Shown here: positions 1-7,152 of the stretch, one piece after another
Layout of the letters: every line of letters begins with the position of its first letter
Position numbering within the stretch: the first letter of the stretch is position 1
Origin: an uncultured Muribaculaceae bacterium
GTDB taxonomy: Bacteria > Bacteroidota > Bacteroidia > Bacteroidales > Muribaculaceae
DNA: 9,499 nucleotides
Reading direction: 5' to 3'
Assembly (NCBI GenBank): GCA_904501735.1
Contig: CAJGBY010000030.1
Coordinates: forward strand, 1 to 9,499
Position numbers and translations under genes: made by a program
The notes under the pieces: model-generated
Database searches by the model: none
What the model was told of the DNA's origin: nothing
The model's input: the letters and a program-made list of their open reading frames with translations, nothing else

Positions 1-137
1 CCATCGTGACTCAAAGTTACTTGAGCAACTTCAGTTCCTTGAGGAAGAGCCACCTTAGTAGCTGAACCTACATTAAGAAGCTGAGCAGATGCAACAGAAC
101 TTGCGAGCACTGCGATTGAAAGTAATACCTTTCTCAT
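1..137 (-). CDS. N-terminus of a secreted protein (partial, runs off left edge)
   Basis: Reading leftward from the ATG at 137 gives 45 residues without a stop. The first 19 form a clear Sec signal peptide: MRK, then a hydrophobic core (VLLSIAVLASSV), then ASA followed by Gln, a typical signal peptidase I site (cleavage after about residue 18). There is no lipobox Cys, so the product is probably periplasmic, secreted or outer-membrane. The visible mature part ends in LSHDG, which is reminiscent of a PD40/WD40-like beta-propeller blade, but that is only a hint. The start is supported by a good Bacteroidetes-type promoter match about 75 bases upstream. The gene is transcribed divergently from cysE. 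Function cannot be assigned from this fragment. Confidence 0.8.
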   Translation of the reverse strand, partial: MRKVLLSIAVLASSVASAQLLNVGSATKVALPQGTEVAQVTLSHD

Positions 138-210
138 CTTCTGTTAGTTTTTTGATTAGTAATTATTTTTTGGTTAGTAGTAAAATCTTGACAGATAGGT
201 TTAATAAATG

Positions 211-243
211 CAAAGGTACTTAAAAAGTATGACTTAATAAAAA
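211..243 (-). promoter_or_regulatory. Bacteroidetes-type promoter for the left-edge secreted protein
   Basis: On the minus strand, TACCTTTG (211-218) fits the TAnnTTTG -7 consensus exactly. A T-run (about 239-243) lies about 20 bases upstream, where the TTTG-like -33 element is expected; it lacks the G. Transcription would start near 204, leaving a leader of roughly 67 bases. The match is by eye. Confidence 0.55.
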
Positions 244-362
244 ATGCATAAAGAAAAGAGCCGATTTTAGTGAAAAATCGCTTAGTTTTCGCGATAAAAA
301 GGTTTTGAGAAAATATTTTTTAATTAAATCGAGGAAATGATGGAAATGTGGGAGTTTTGTTG

Positions 363-370
363 TATTTTTG
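363..370 (+). promoter_or_regulatory. Possible -7 element of the cysE operon
   Basis: TATTTTTG fits TAnnTTTG. It is followed by a leader of about 70 bases containing the 12-base direct repeat. No good -33 element is visible at the expected distance, and the surrounding DNA is A/T-rich enough for chance matches, so confidence is low. Confidence 0.3.
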
Positions 371-378
371 TTGAGAAA

Positions 379-414
379 TTGCGTAGGAAGTTTTTCTTGC
401 GTAGGAAGAAAAAA
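379..414. repeat. 12-base direct repeat with 18-base period in the cysE leader
   Basis: TTGCGTAGGAAG occurs at 379-390 and again, identically, at 397-408, separated by TTTTTC, so the units repeat every 18 bases. The spacer and second copy also form an inverted repeat: TTTTTCTT (391-398) pairs with AAGAAAAA (406-413) around a 7-base loop. The element lies 31 bases upstream of the cysE start, just after a candidate -7 element. It could be a tandem operator or an mRNA leader structure. No regulator is identifiable from the window. Confidence 0.6.
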
Positions 415-445
415 TAATTTATAAGTTAAGAGTATTCTTAAAGTA

Positions 446-1375
446 ATGGGCGTAGCTACTTATCAAGAAGAAGAGAAGATGAAAATGGCTGTAAAGATGC
501 TTGCTTGCAAAGAGAATTTGCAACAGATGTGTCATTTGCGAATGGTAGGCGAGCCATTACCTTCAGAAAATCTTATAGCCGAGTTGATAGGGCTATGTCG
601 CTCGTTGTTGTTTCCTGGTTTTTTCGGTGGTGCCGATGTGAATGGTTATAACATTGAATACACGATAGGTATTCAGTGTGAGCGCTTGAAGTGGTTACTC
701 GAAAATCAGATTTTAGCGGGAAGTCTTGTGGGGAAAACCAATGTTAGTACCGAAGACGAAAAATCAATCAAAGAAGAAGCAAAACATATAGCAATAGATT
801 TTATACAGCGCTTGCCCGAATTGCGTAGAGTGCTTCACACCGATGTGGAAGCTATCTATAAAGGCGATCCAGCAGCGTCGTCGACAGCCGAAGTGATATA
901 TTGCTATCCTTGCATCAAGGCTATAATCAATTATCGAATAGCGCATGAGTTGTTGCTCGCAGGAGTGCCAGTAATACCTCGCATGATTACCGAAAGTGCG
1001 CACTCCGAAACGGGTATAGACATACACCCTGGCGCAACGATAGGAGAATACTTTGCAATCGACCATGGAACAGGCGTGGTGATAGGCGAAACAGCGATAA
1101 TTGGCCGAAATGTGAAACTTTATCAAGGAGTAACACTTGGTGCGCGCAGTTTCCCAACCGACGAAAATGATAATCTGATAAAGGGTATTCCTCGCCACCC
1201 AATAATAGGCGACAATGTAGTGATATATTCAAATGCTACGATTCTCGGCCGCGTAACCATAGGCTCAGGCGCTGTGGTGGGCGGTAATATATGGGTAACA
1301 ACCGATGTTGCACCTGGCGAGAAACTCGTACAAGCAAAAAGCAAACAACATACAAAGATAGATAAAGATGAGTGA
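446..1375 (+). CDS. cysE: Serine O-acetyltransferase
   Basis: The enzyme transfers acetyl from acetyl-CoA to L-serine, giving O-acetylserine, the first step of cysteine synthesis; it is cytoplasmic. The N-terminal 180 residues are the helical SATase domain. The C-terminal part (about 188-290) is a left-handed beta-helix built from hexapeptide repeats such as IHPGATIGE and VVIGETAIIG. Expected catalytic positions are present: Asp141 in GDPAA, Asp206-His207 in AIDHGTG, and His251 in PRHP. The length of 309 fits the longer Bacteroidetes/EpsC-like form. The C-terminus is charged (ends KDE) and lacks the terminal Ile that docks into cysteine synthase in enteric CysE, so that complex may not form (inference). 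Two in-frame ATGs at 479 and 485 are possible alternative starts. It overlaps the next gene by 8 bases, implying translational coupling. Confidence 0.93.
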   Translation: MGVATYQEEEKMKMAVKMLACKENLQQMCHLRMVGEPLPSENLIAELIGLCRSLLFPGFFGGADVNGYNIEYTIGIQCERLKWLLENQILAGSLVGKTNVSTEDEKSIKEEAKHIAIDFIQRLPELRRVLHTDVEAIYKGDPAASSTAEVIYCYPCIKAIINYRIAHELLLAGVPVIPRMITESAHSETGIDIHPGATIGEYFAIDHGTGVVIGETAIIGRNVKLYQGVTLGARSFPTDENDNLIKGIPRHPIIGDNVVIYSNATILGRVTIGSGAVVGGNIWVTTDVAPGEKLVQAKSKQHTKIDKDE

Positions 1376-3059
1376 ACAGTTTGAAATGGTGGCAAAGACT
1401 TTTCAGGGACTTGAAAATGTACTTGCTGATGAATTGAAGGCGCTTGGAGCCGTAGATGTAGAGACTGGTAAACGCGTGGTTGCGTTCAAGGGAGATAAGG
1501 CTACAATGTATCGTGCCAATTTCTGTTGTCGCACAGCATTGCGCATTCTAAAACCAATATATAAGTTCAATGCCGACAACATTGAATCGCTATACGAATC
1601 GGCAAAGAAGTTTGATTGGGAAAAGATTATGAATGTGAAGCGCACATTCTCGATTGATTCTACCGTGTATAGCGACGAGTTCCGTCACTCAAAGTTTGTT
1701 ACTTACCGAGTGAAAGATGCTATTGCCGACTATTTCAACGAAAAGTATGGCGAGCGTCCATCAATTCGAGTAACTAATCCTGATGTAATGCTCGATGTTC
1801 ACATTTCGGGCAATGAAGTTACAATATCGCTTGATAGCTCGGGCGAATCGCTTCACAAGCGTGGTTATCGCGTGGCTCAAACTGAAGCTCCTATCAATGA
1901 GGTGCTTGCTGCTGGTATTATCAAACTGAGCGGTTGGGACGGAAATAGCAATTTCTACGACCCAATGTGTGGTAGTGGTACATTCCTTATCGAAGCAGCA
2001 TTGATCGCAGCCAATATCAATCCAGGTGTGTATCGTAGTGGATTCGCATTTGAGCGTTGGGAAGACTTCGATGAAGACTTGTTTGAATCAATCTATAACG
2101 ACGATAGCAACGAACGCGAATTTGAATATAAGATATATGGCTCAGATATCTCACCAAAGGCTGTTGGTATAGCACGAAGCAATATCAAGAGTGCACGCGT
2201 GGGCAAATATATCGAAGTGGATATGAAGCCATTCCAAGAAATCACTTCAGTTCCTGAAGGTGGTGGTGTTCTTATCACTAACCCTCCTTATGGCGAGCGT
2301 ATCAAGAGCGATGACATGGAAGCATTGTATGATGAAATAGGCACAATGCTTAAGAATGAATTCAAGGGATATAACGCTTGGGTGATAAGCGAAAATAACG
2401 ACACTTTCGATAAGATAGGCTTGAAGCCATCGTTGAAATATCCAATTCTTAACGGTGCACTTGAATGCGAATTGCGTCAGTATGTGATTTTTGCAGGAAC
2501 ATATAGCGAATTCCGTAAGGAAGGCCGTTCGGTAAAGAACGAAAACTTCAGAGGCGAAGCAAAGCAAAAATTCTTGCGTTCACGCTTCGAACCAACTGCA
2601 GTGGAAGGCGATGCTGCTAAAGAAGAAACTCGCAGCGAACGCCCAGCAAGAAGCGCAGCTAATCGTGAAGGTCGCAAATTCGAAAGCAAAGAGCGTCGTT
2701 TCGAGCGTGGTAGTCGTTCAATCTTCAAGAAAGATGAAGAAGGAAAGGCGAGCGAACGCAAATTTGGCGACAAGAAGCCAGGTCGTGGATTCGGTAAAAA
2801 AGAAGATGAACGCCGTGCACCACGCCGTCCATTTGCAGCAGCAAAGGCTGGCGCTGAAGAAAACAAGAAACCTTATTTCGAGCGTAAGAGCGAAGGCGTG
2901 GAACGCGAAAATAGACGTTCAGAAATCGACGGAAAAGACCACAGCGAAGGCTTTACAAAGAAAATGGTTAAGTTCCGTCAACCATCACTACCAAAAGAAT
3001 CGGGCATGTCGCTTGGCGTTGCTCGTCGCTTGCGCAAAAAGACCGATTCAGACAAATAA
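1368..3059 (+). CDS. rlmL: THUMP-domain 23S rRNA guanine-N2 methyltransferase, RlmL-like, with long charged tail
   Basis: This is a predicted SAM-dependent RNA methyltransferase of the RlmL/UPF0020 group; the enteric member makes m2G2445 in 23S rRNA. A ferredoxin-like segment and THUMP domain occupy about residues 1-160. The Rossmann methyltransferase follows (about 165-380), with SAM motif DPMCGSGTF (198-206), acidic GSDIS (258-262) and catalytic NPPYGER (305-311). From about 385 to 563 the protein is an R/K/E-rich, low-complexity, probably disordered tail ending in a basic block (VARRLRKK). Such a tail could bind RNA; that is inference. The enteric RlmK half is absent, so this is a stand-alone RlmL-type enzyme and exact target specificity is inferred from family. 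The start overlaps the end of cysE, and the N-terminus (EMVAKTFQGLE) looks family-typical. Confidence 0.88.
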   Translation: MSEQFEMVAKTFQGLENVLADELKALGAVDVETGKRVVAFKGDKATMYRANFCCRTALRILKPIYKFNADNIESLYESAKKFDWEKIMNVKRTFSIDSTVYSDEFRHSKFVTYRVKDAIADYFNEKYGERPSIRVTNPDVMLDVHISGNEVTISLDSSGESLHKRGYRVAQTEAPINEVLAAGIIKLSGWDGNSNFYDPMCGSGTFLIEAALIAANINPGVYRSGFAFERWEDFDEDLFESIYNDDSNEREFEYKIYGSDISPKAVGIARSNIKSARVGKYIEVDMKPFQEITSVPEGGGVLITNPPYGERIKSDDMEALYDEIGTMLKNEFKGYNAWVISENNDTFDKIGLKPSLKYPILNGALECELRQYVIFAGTYSEFRKEGRSVKNENFRGEAKQKFLRSRFEPTAVEGDAAKEETRSERPARSAANREGRKFESKERRFERGSRSIFKKDEEGKASERKFGDKKPGRGFGKKEDERRAPRRPFAAAKAGAEENKKPYFERKSEGVERENRRSEIDGKDHSEGFTKKMVKFRQPSLPKESGMSLGVARRLRKKTDSDK

Positions 3060-3095
3060 TAATCACAACGAATAATTACAAGAAAAAATATAAAA

Positions 3096-4376
3096 ATGGA
3101 AAAAATCGATATCTTGCTACTTGGTTCAGGTGGTCGTGAAGCGACTTTAGCTTGGAAAATGAGACAAAGTGAACAACTTGGTAAGCTATATATAGCTCCA
3201 GGTAATGGTGGTACACACGCATTTGGTGAGAATGTAGCACTTTCTCCACTTGATTTTGACGCAGTAAAAGCATTTGTGATTGAAAAGGGCGTAAATATGG
3301 TTGTTGTGGGTAACGAAGACCCACTCGTGGCTGGTATTTATGACTATTTCAAGAATGATGAAGCTCTTGCAGGTGTGCCTGTGATTGGTCCATCAAAGGA
3401 AGGTGCTCAACTTGAAGGTAGCAAGGACTTTGCTAAGGCATTTATGCTACGCCACAACATACCAACAGCTCGCTATTTGAGCGTTACTAAAGACACTATT
3501 GAAGAAGGTTATAGCTTCTTGGAAAGTCTTGAAGCTCCTTATGTGTTGAAGGCCGATGGTCTTGCAGCTGGTAAGGGTGTGCTTATTCTTCCTACTCTTG
3601 AAGAAGCGAAGAAGGAACTTGGCGAAATGCTTAATGGTATGTTCGGTGCATCATCGGCAACAGTAGTTATCGAAGAATTCTTGTCGGGCATCGAATGTTC
3701 GGTATTTGTGCTAACAGATGGTAATAGCTACAAGGTGTTGCCAGTAGCTAAGGACTACAAGCGCATAGGTGAAGGCGATACAGGATTGAATACAGGAGGT
3801 ATGGGTGCTGTGTCTCCAGTGTGTTTTGCTGATGAGGTGTTTATGGAAAAGGTGCGTACTCGCATCATTGAGCCAACAGTGAATGGTTTGAAGGCTGAAA
3901 ACATCACTTATAAAGGTTTCATCTTCCTTGGTCTTATCAATGTGAAGAATGAGCCAATGGTAATCGAATATAATGTGCGCATGGGTGACCCAGAAACCGA
4001 AGTTGTAATGCCTCGTTTGAAGAGTGACCTTGTGGAATTGTTTAAGGCTGTTGCAGTAGGTAATCTTGCTGATTGCAGTCTTGAAATAGACCCTCGTTAT
4101 GCTGTTACAGTGATGATGGTGAGCGGTGGTTATCCTGGTGATTACGAAAAGGGTAAAGTGATAACAGGTACAGAAGCTGTAACCGATAGCATCCTATTCC
4201 ATGCAGGAACTAAGAAGGACGGCGACACACTTGTAACTGCTGGTGGTCGTGTGATAGCTGCTACTTCTTATGGTGAAACAAAAGATGAAGCTCTTGCGCG
4301 TTCGTTTGCAAGCATTGCAAAGGTGAACTTCGAAGGAATGTATTTCCGTCGCGACATCGGAGCCGACCTTAAATAA
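3096..4376 (+). CDS. purD: Phosphoribosylamine--glycine ligase (GAR synthetase)
   Basis: PurD joins phosphoribosylamine and glycine with ATP, the second step of purine synthesis, in the cytoplasm. The 426-residue length is normal. Seen in order: the N-domain loop GSGGRE (10-15); IGPSKEGAQLEGSKDFAK (97-114); the ATP-grasp stretch LKADGLAAGKGVL (151-163); VIEEFLSG (191-198); DTGLNTGGMGA (228-238); the metal/nucleotide motif EYNVRMGDPETE (291-302); and the C-terminal domain beginning near YAVTVMM (335-341). Where most PurD proteins read GREHAL after the first loop, this one reads GREATL, so the usual His is replaced. All ATP-grasp motifs are intact, so I expect it to be active. It lies 36 bases after the methyltransferase gene with no visible terminator between. 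Confidence 0.95.
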   Translation: MEKIDILLLGSGGREATLAWKMRQSEQLGKLYIAPGNGGTHAFGENVALSPLDFDAVKAFVIEKGVNMVVVGNEDPLVAGIYDYFKNDEALAGVPVIGPSKEGAQLEGSKDFAKAFMLRHNIPTARYLSVTKDTIEEGYSFLESLEAPYVLKADGLAAGKGVLILPTLEEAKKELGEMLNGMFGASSATVVIEEFLSGIECSVFVLTDGNSYKVLPVAKDYKRIGEGDTGLNTGGMGAVSPVCFADEVFMEKVRTRIIEPTVNGLKAENITYKGFIFLGLINVKNEPMVIEYNVRMGDPETEVVMPRLKSDLVELFKAVAVGNLADCSLEIDPRYAVTVMMVSGGYPGDYEKGKVITGTEAVTDSILFHAGTKKDGDTLVTAGGRVIAATSYGETKDEALARSFASIAKVNFEGMYFRRDIGADLK

Positions 4377-4392
4377 GGATTAAGAAAAAAGG

Positions 4393-4443
4393 AGTTAGGA
4401 CAGTAGTGGGTGGATAATGCTATCGCCTTTTGTCCTAACTTTT
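4393..4443 (+). terminator. Possible stem-loop terminator or attenuator after purD
   Basis: AGTTAGGACA (4393-4402) pairs perfectly with TGTCCTAACT (4431-4440). The stem can be extended by two G:U pairs and an A:T pair, is preceded by an A-run, and is followed by TTTT. The 28-base loop is long for an intrinsic terminator, so this may be an attenuator or RNA processing site. The annotated ATG of the next gene (4417) lies inside the loop, so the structure would hide that start or the start is wrong. Confidence 0.45.
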
Positions 4444-5442
4444 AATTTATGCAGAAAAAGAGTGTTTAGAGCTGAAGAAATAAGCAAGTTCTTTAACGGT
4501 CGTCAATTTTTTATATTGACGGCTGTTTTGTTCGTGGTGCTGTTGTGGATTGCTCCTTCAAGCGATGTGGTGTTGCAAGGCTCATCGTCGGGAGTGTGCG
4601 CGTCGTCGGTGCCATCGTTCTCAATGTCTCCCACATTGTCGCGAATACTGAGCGTGTTGGCGATGGTGGGCGTGAGTGTGTTGTTGACTATACTCAATAA
4701 GGGCTATTCTTATGTGCGCGATGTAACTTACACATTTTCATCGACATTCTTGCTGCTTGGCATTGCCAATCCAATGATATCGACACAACTCTACGACGGA
4801 ACATTGTTGAGTGTGGTGGTGTTGCTGTTGGCAAGCATAATGTTTGGGGCTTATCAGGACGGAGCAGCGCAACGCAAGGTGTATATCACATTTGTATTGC
4901 TTGCTGTGTGCACGATGTTCCATTATTCATATGTGTATCTTATCCCGATAATGATATTTGGATTTGTACAAATGCGCATAATGGGGCTGAAAAGTGTGTT
5001 AGCAATGATTTTTGGCCTTGCGACACCCTATTGGATTGCAACAGGTACAGGTATGATAAGTTTGGCCGACTATAAGGCACCACATATTGTGGACATCTGG
5101 AGTGGCTTGAGCTTTGAGCAATCGACCTTTATAATAACTGTGATTGCGTTCACTGTGCTGTTGTCGTTGGTTCTTTTCGGTATGAATGTGTTGAAATTGA
5201 TAAGTTATAAGATGCAAACACGCTCTTATAATGGTTTTTTCATCGCGTTGATGCTGTTCACAATGATTGCGATGGCAGTGGATTACAACAATGTGCTTGT
5301 GTATTTACCAGTGCTAAATATATGTTTGTCGGTGCAGATGGCTCATGCCTATACATTAAAAAAACAGTCGCGCCGATTTATTCCTTATTTGTTATTTGTT
5401 ATAGTATGTGTGGCCTCATTTGTATGGCAAGTCTTTTATTAA
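4417..5442 (+). CDS. Polytopic inner-membrane protein of unknown function
   Basis: I do not recognise a function. The 341 residues contain roughly ten or eleven hydrophobic membrane segments: about 31-46, 76-94, 106-121, 129-146, 155-168, 171-186, 190-209, 237-262, 272-290, 293-310 and 321-341. Loops are short and there is no obvious soluble domain or catalytic motif. The layout recalls uncharacterised Bacteroidetes membrane families such as DUF6427, but that link is tentative. It sits between purD and pdxB, ending 16 bases before pdxB, so it is probably co-transcribed. The start is doubtful. ATG 4417 lies in the loop of a 10-bp stem-loop; the in-frame GTG at 4462 would give a protein beginning FRAEEISKFF. 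The ATG at 4449 begins an out-of-frame MQKKSV that stops at once but would join this frame if one A of the AAAAA run (4455-4459) were absent. Confidence 0.75.
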   Translation: MLSPFVLTFNLCRKRVFRAEEISKFFNGRQFFILTAVLFVVLLWIAPSSDVVLQGSSSGVCASSVPSFSMSPTLSRILSVLAMVGVSVLLTILNKGYSYVRDVTYTFSSTFLLLGIANPMISTQLYDGTLLSVVVLLLASIMFGAYQDGAAQRKVYITFVLLAVCTMFHYSYVYLIPIMIFGFVQMRIMGLKSVLAMIFGLATPYWIATGTGMISLADYKAPHIVDIWSGLSFEQSTFIITVIAFTVLLSLVLFGMNVLKLISYKMQTRSYNGFFIALMLFTMIAMAVDYNNVLVYLPVLNICLSVQMAHAYTLKKQSRRFIPYLLFVIVCVASFVWQVFY

Positions 5443-5458
5443 AAAATAGTGTGGATAA

Positions 5459-6472
5459 ATGAAGATAATAGTTGAGAAAAACATACCGTATATATCGGGA
5501 ATATTGGAGAAATATGCCGAAGTGAGTTATTTGCCTTATCGCGAGATAACTCGCGAAGCGGTGAAAGATGCCGATGTGTTGCTTGTGCGCACTCGCACTC
5601 GTTGTGATGAGGCATTGTTGGCTGGTAGTAGATGTCGATTTATAGGTACAGCCACAATTGGAACCGATCACATTGACCTCGAATATTGTAAAAAAGCGGG
5701 TATAATAGTTAAGAATGCACCTGGTTGCAATGCCCCTGCTGTGGCACAATATGTGTTGTCGGCAATCGGTCATTGGATGAAGAAAGAATACCTATTTGCC
5801 ACCGAAGGGCTCACTATTGGCGTAGTGGGTGTAGGGCATGTGGGTTCTATTGTAGCGCGTTGGGCGCGTGCATTGGGCTTTAAGGTGCTTTTGAACGACC
5901 CTCCATTGCAACGAGCTACATCGAGTCCCAACTATGTGCCGTTGAGCAAGATTATTCATGATGCCGATATCGTAACATTTCACACGCCTCTCACTCACAC
6001 AGGACTTGATGCGACCTATCATCTTGCCGATCGACATTTTATTTCGGGATTGGAAAATTGTAAGTTACTGATAAATAGTTCGAGAGGAGAGGTGGTGGAT
6101 AATGCAGCACTTGTCGAATTGAAGCACACATCTACACTTGTTGATGTGGTGGTAGATTGTTGGGAAAACGAGCCCGAATTGAACCCTGATTTGTTGAAAA
6201 TGGCTTATATAGCCACTCCACACATCGCAGGTTATTCGGCCGAAGGAAAAATGCGTGCCACATCTATGCTTCTTGAGTCGCTTGCCGAACATTTCGGTTG
6301 GGCACTCGACATTCCACAAGTGGATGCGCCATTGAAAGGAGCCGAAGAAGTGTCGCTTGCTGCAATAATGAGCAGTTACAACCCATTGATCGACACTGAA
6401 GCACTCAAATCTTCGCCCGAATCGTTCGAATCCCTCCGCAACAACTACGCCCTCCGCAACGAAGTGAAGTAA
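5459..6472 (+). CDS. pdxB: Erythronate-4-phosphate dehydrogenase
   Basis: PdxB oxidises 4-phosphoerythronate with NAD, the second step of the DXP-dependent pyridoxal-phosphate pathway, in the cytoplasm. It belongs to the D-2-hydroxyacid dehydrogenase family. Characteristic PdxB segments are LLVRTRTRC (41-49), TATIGTDHID (64-73) and NAPGCNAPAVAQY (86-98). The NAD-binding loop is GVVGVGHVGS (121-130), and the catalytic trio is Arg209 (NSSRGE), Glu238 (ENEPE) and His255 (TPHIAG). The 337-residue length is shorter than the roughly 380 residues of enteric PdxB, so the C-terminal dimerisation domain is reduced; I believe this is usual in Bacteroidales. It is the last gene of the plus-strand block, followed by a strong terminator hairpin. 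Confidence 0.94.
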   Translation: MKIIVEKNIPYISGILEKYAEVSYLPYREITREAVKDADVLLVRTRTRCDEALLAGSRCRFIGTATIGTDHIDLEYCKKAGIIVKNAPGCNAPAVAQYVLSAIGHWMKKEYLFATEGLTIGVVGVGHVGSIVARWARALGFKVLLNDPPLQRATSSPNYVPLSKIIHDADIVTFHTPLTHTGLDATYHLADRHFISGLENCKLLINSSRGEVVDNAALVELKHTSTLVDVVVDCWENEPELNPDLLKMAYIATPHIAGYSAEGKMRATSMLLESLAEHFGWALDIPQVDAPLKGAEEVSLAAIMSSYNPLIDTEALKSSPESFESLRNNYALRNEVK

Positions 6473-6500
6473 AACTTATGTTGAGAATAAAAAACAGTAC

Positions 6501-6544
6501 AAAAAATACAGCCATTTAAAATAATCTTAATGGCTGTATTTTTT
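6501..6544. terminator. Bidirectional intrinsic terminator between convergent genes
   Basis: A perfect 16-bp stem: 6501-6516 (AAAAAATACAGCCATT) pairs with 6529-6544, with a 12-base loop. The A-run on the left and T-run on the right make it work on both strands. It ends the pdxB operon on the plus strand and the GNA1162-like gene (stop at 6556) on the minus strand. Confidence 0.9.
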
Positions 6545-6555
6545 GTCTTAATGAA

Positions 6556-7152
6556 TTATTTAACAGTAGCTTTTATGTACTTTTTGCCAGCGGGTTGATT
6601 GCTGTCTTGTTGGTGCAGAGTAGAATATTTACCTTCTGGCATATCACTTAGGACGAAGGCATTGCAACGTCTTCCTGCGATGATTTTATCGGTAGTAGCT
6701 GTACTTATGGCTGTTGCTACTAAACTTGCAATTGCACCAAAAGAACCTCCACCTGCGTTTATACTTGTATCTACGCTAATAAGCCCTTCTCGTGTATAAA
6801 TAGTTTCTCCAGTGTGAGTTGAACGTAAGATATATTCAATTCCTACAGTGATTTTTCCTCCTATAGCATTTTTCTTCCAAGATTTAATTATAGTAAACAT
6901 TGCCGCATCAGCCCCAAGAATATTTTTAAAGATGGTTAAATCACCTTCGAGGAACATTTCGCTATCATAGGCACTTTCTGTTTGGAAAAGTTCCATAGTC
7001 ATATATGGTGAGAAAACATAATATCCTTTCTCACATAATGGTTTATGTAATGTTGTATAGAAATATTCTTTTGCTTCCACAAAATCAGTTTGATTTATTG
7101 GTGGCATAACAACAATTGATGTCGGATTTTCTTCCTCGAAATCAACTATCAT
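6556..7152 (-). CDS. GNA1162/DUF799-like protein lacking its lipoprotein signal peptide
   Basis: The sequence resembles the GNA1162 (DUF799, PF05643) family of small surface or periplasmic lipoproteins: SIVVMPPINQTD (12-23), then an EAKEYFYTTL helix, PLCEKGYYVFSP (38-49), ESAYDSEMFLE (59-69), LGADAAMFTIIKSWKK (79-94), a VGIEYILRSTHTGE strand pair (103-116) and a Gly/Ala-rich segment (133-152). Family members in Neisseria are encoded beside a CsgG-like protein and a DUF4810 lipoprotein; neither is here. Members normally begin with a signal peptide and lipobox Cys about ten residues before the equivalent of DFEEENP. This ORF starts at MIVDFEEENP, right after three consecutive in-frame stops (7153-7161), so it would be cytoplasmic or is 5'-damaged. 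The gene is A/T-rich and converges on pdxB. Confidence 0.72.
   Translation of the reverse strand: MIVDFEEENPTSIVVMPPINQTDFVEAKEYFYTTLHKPLCEKGYYVFSPYMTMELFQTESAYDSEMFLEGDLTIFKNILGADAAMFTIIKSWKKNAIGGKITVGIEYILRSTHTGETIYTREGLISVDTSINAGGGSFGAIASLVATAISTATTDKIIAGRRCNAFVLSDMPEGKYSTLHQQDSNQPAGKKYIKATVK

Larger units (their letters stand above)
138..445. other. Divergent intergenic region upstream of cysE
   Basis: This A/T-rich region holds no supportable gene. The left side carries the promoter of the divergent secreted-protein gene. The middle has a small hairpin (262-280: CGATTTT, 5-base loop, AAAATCG), which overlaps an alternative pairing of ATCGC (277-281) with GCGAT (291-295). The right side carries the cysE leader with an 18-base-period repeat (379-414). 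A TATTTTTG at 363-370 matches the -7 consensus on the plus strand and is the best candidate for the cysE operon, but I find no convincing TTTG about 20 bases upstream, so that promoter is weakly supported. Confidence 0.5.

Noticed and set aside
2477..2866. 129-codon minus-strand frame opposite the methyltransferase tail
   Set aside because: It is a shadow of the repetitive GAA/CGC-rich tail; the plus-strand gene has clear family motifs and continuous operon context.
2611..3075. 154-codon plus-strand frame overlapping the methyltransferase tail
   Set aside because: This is an alternative frame of the same low-complexity tail, with no recognisable motif and a biased composition derived from the main frame.
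5121..5442. Minus-strand frames opposite the membrane protein and pdxB
   Set aside because: They are shadows of the plus-strand genes without motifs.
6432..6460. 11-base direct repeat CCCTCCGCAAC, 18 bases apart, at the 3' end of pdxB
   Set aside because: It encodes the repeated residues LRN within LRNNYALRN, which looks like the normal PdxB C-terminal sequence. Codon choice explains the repeat.
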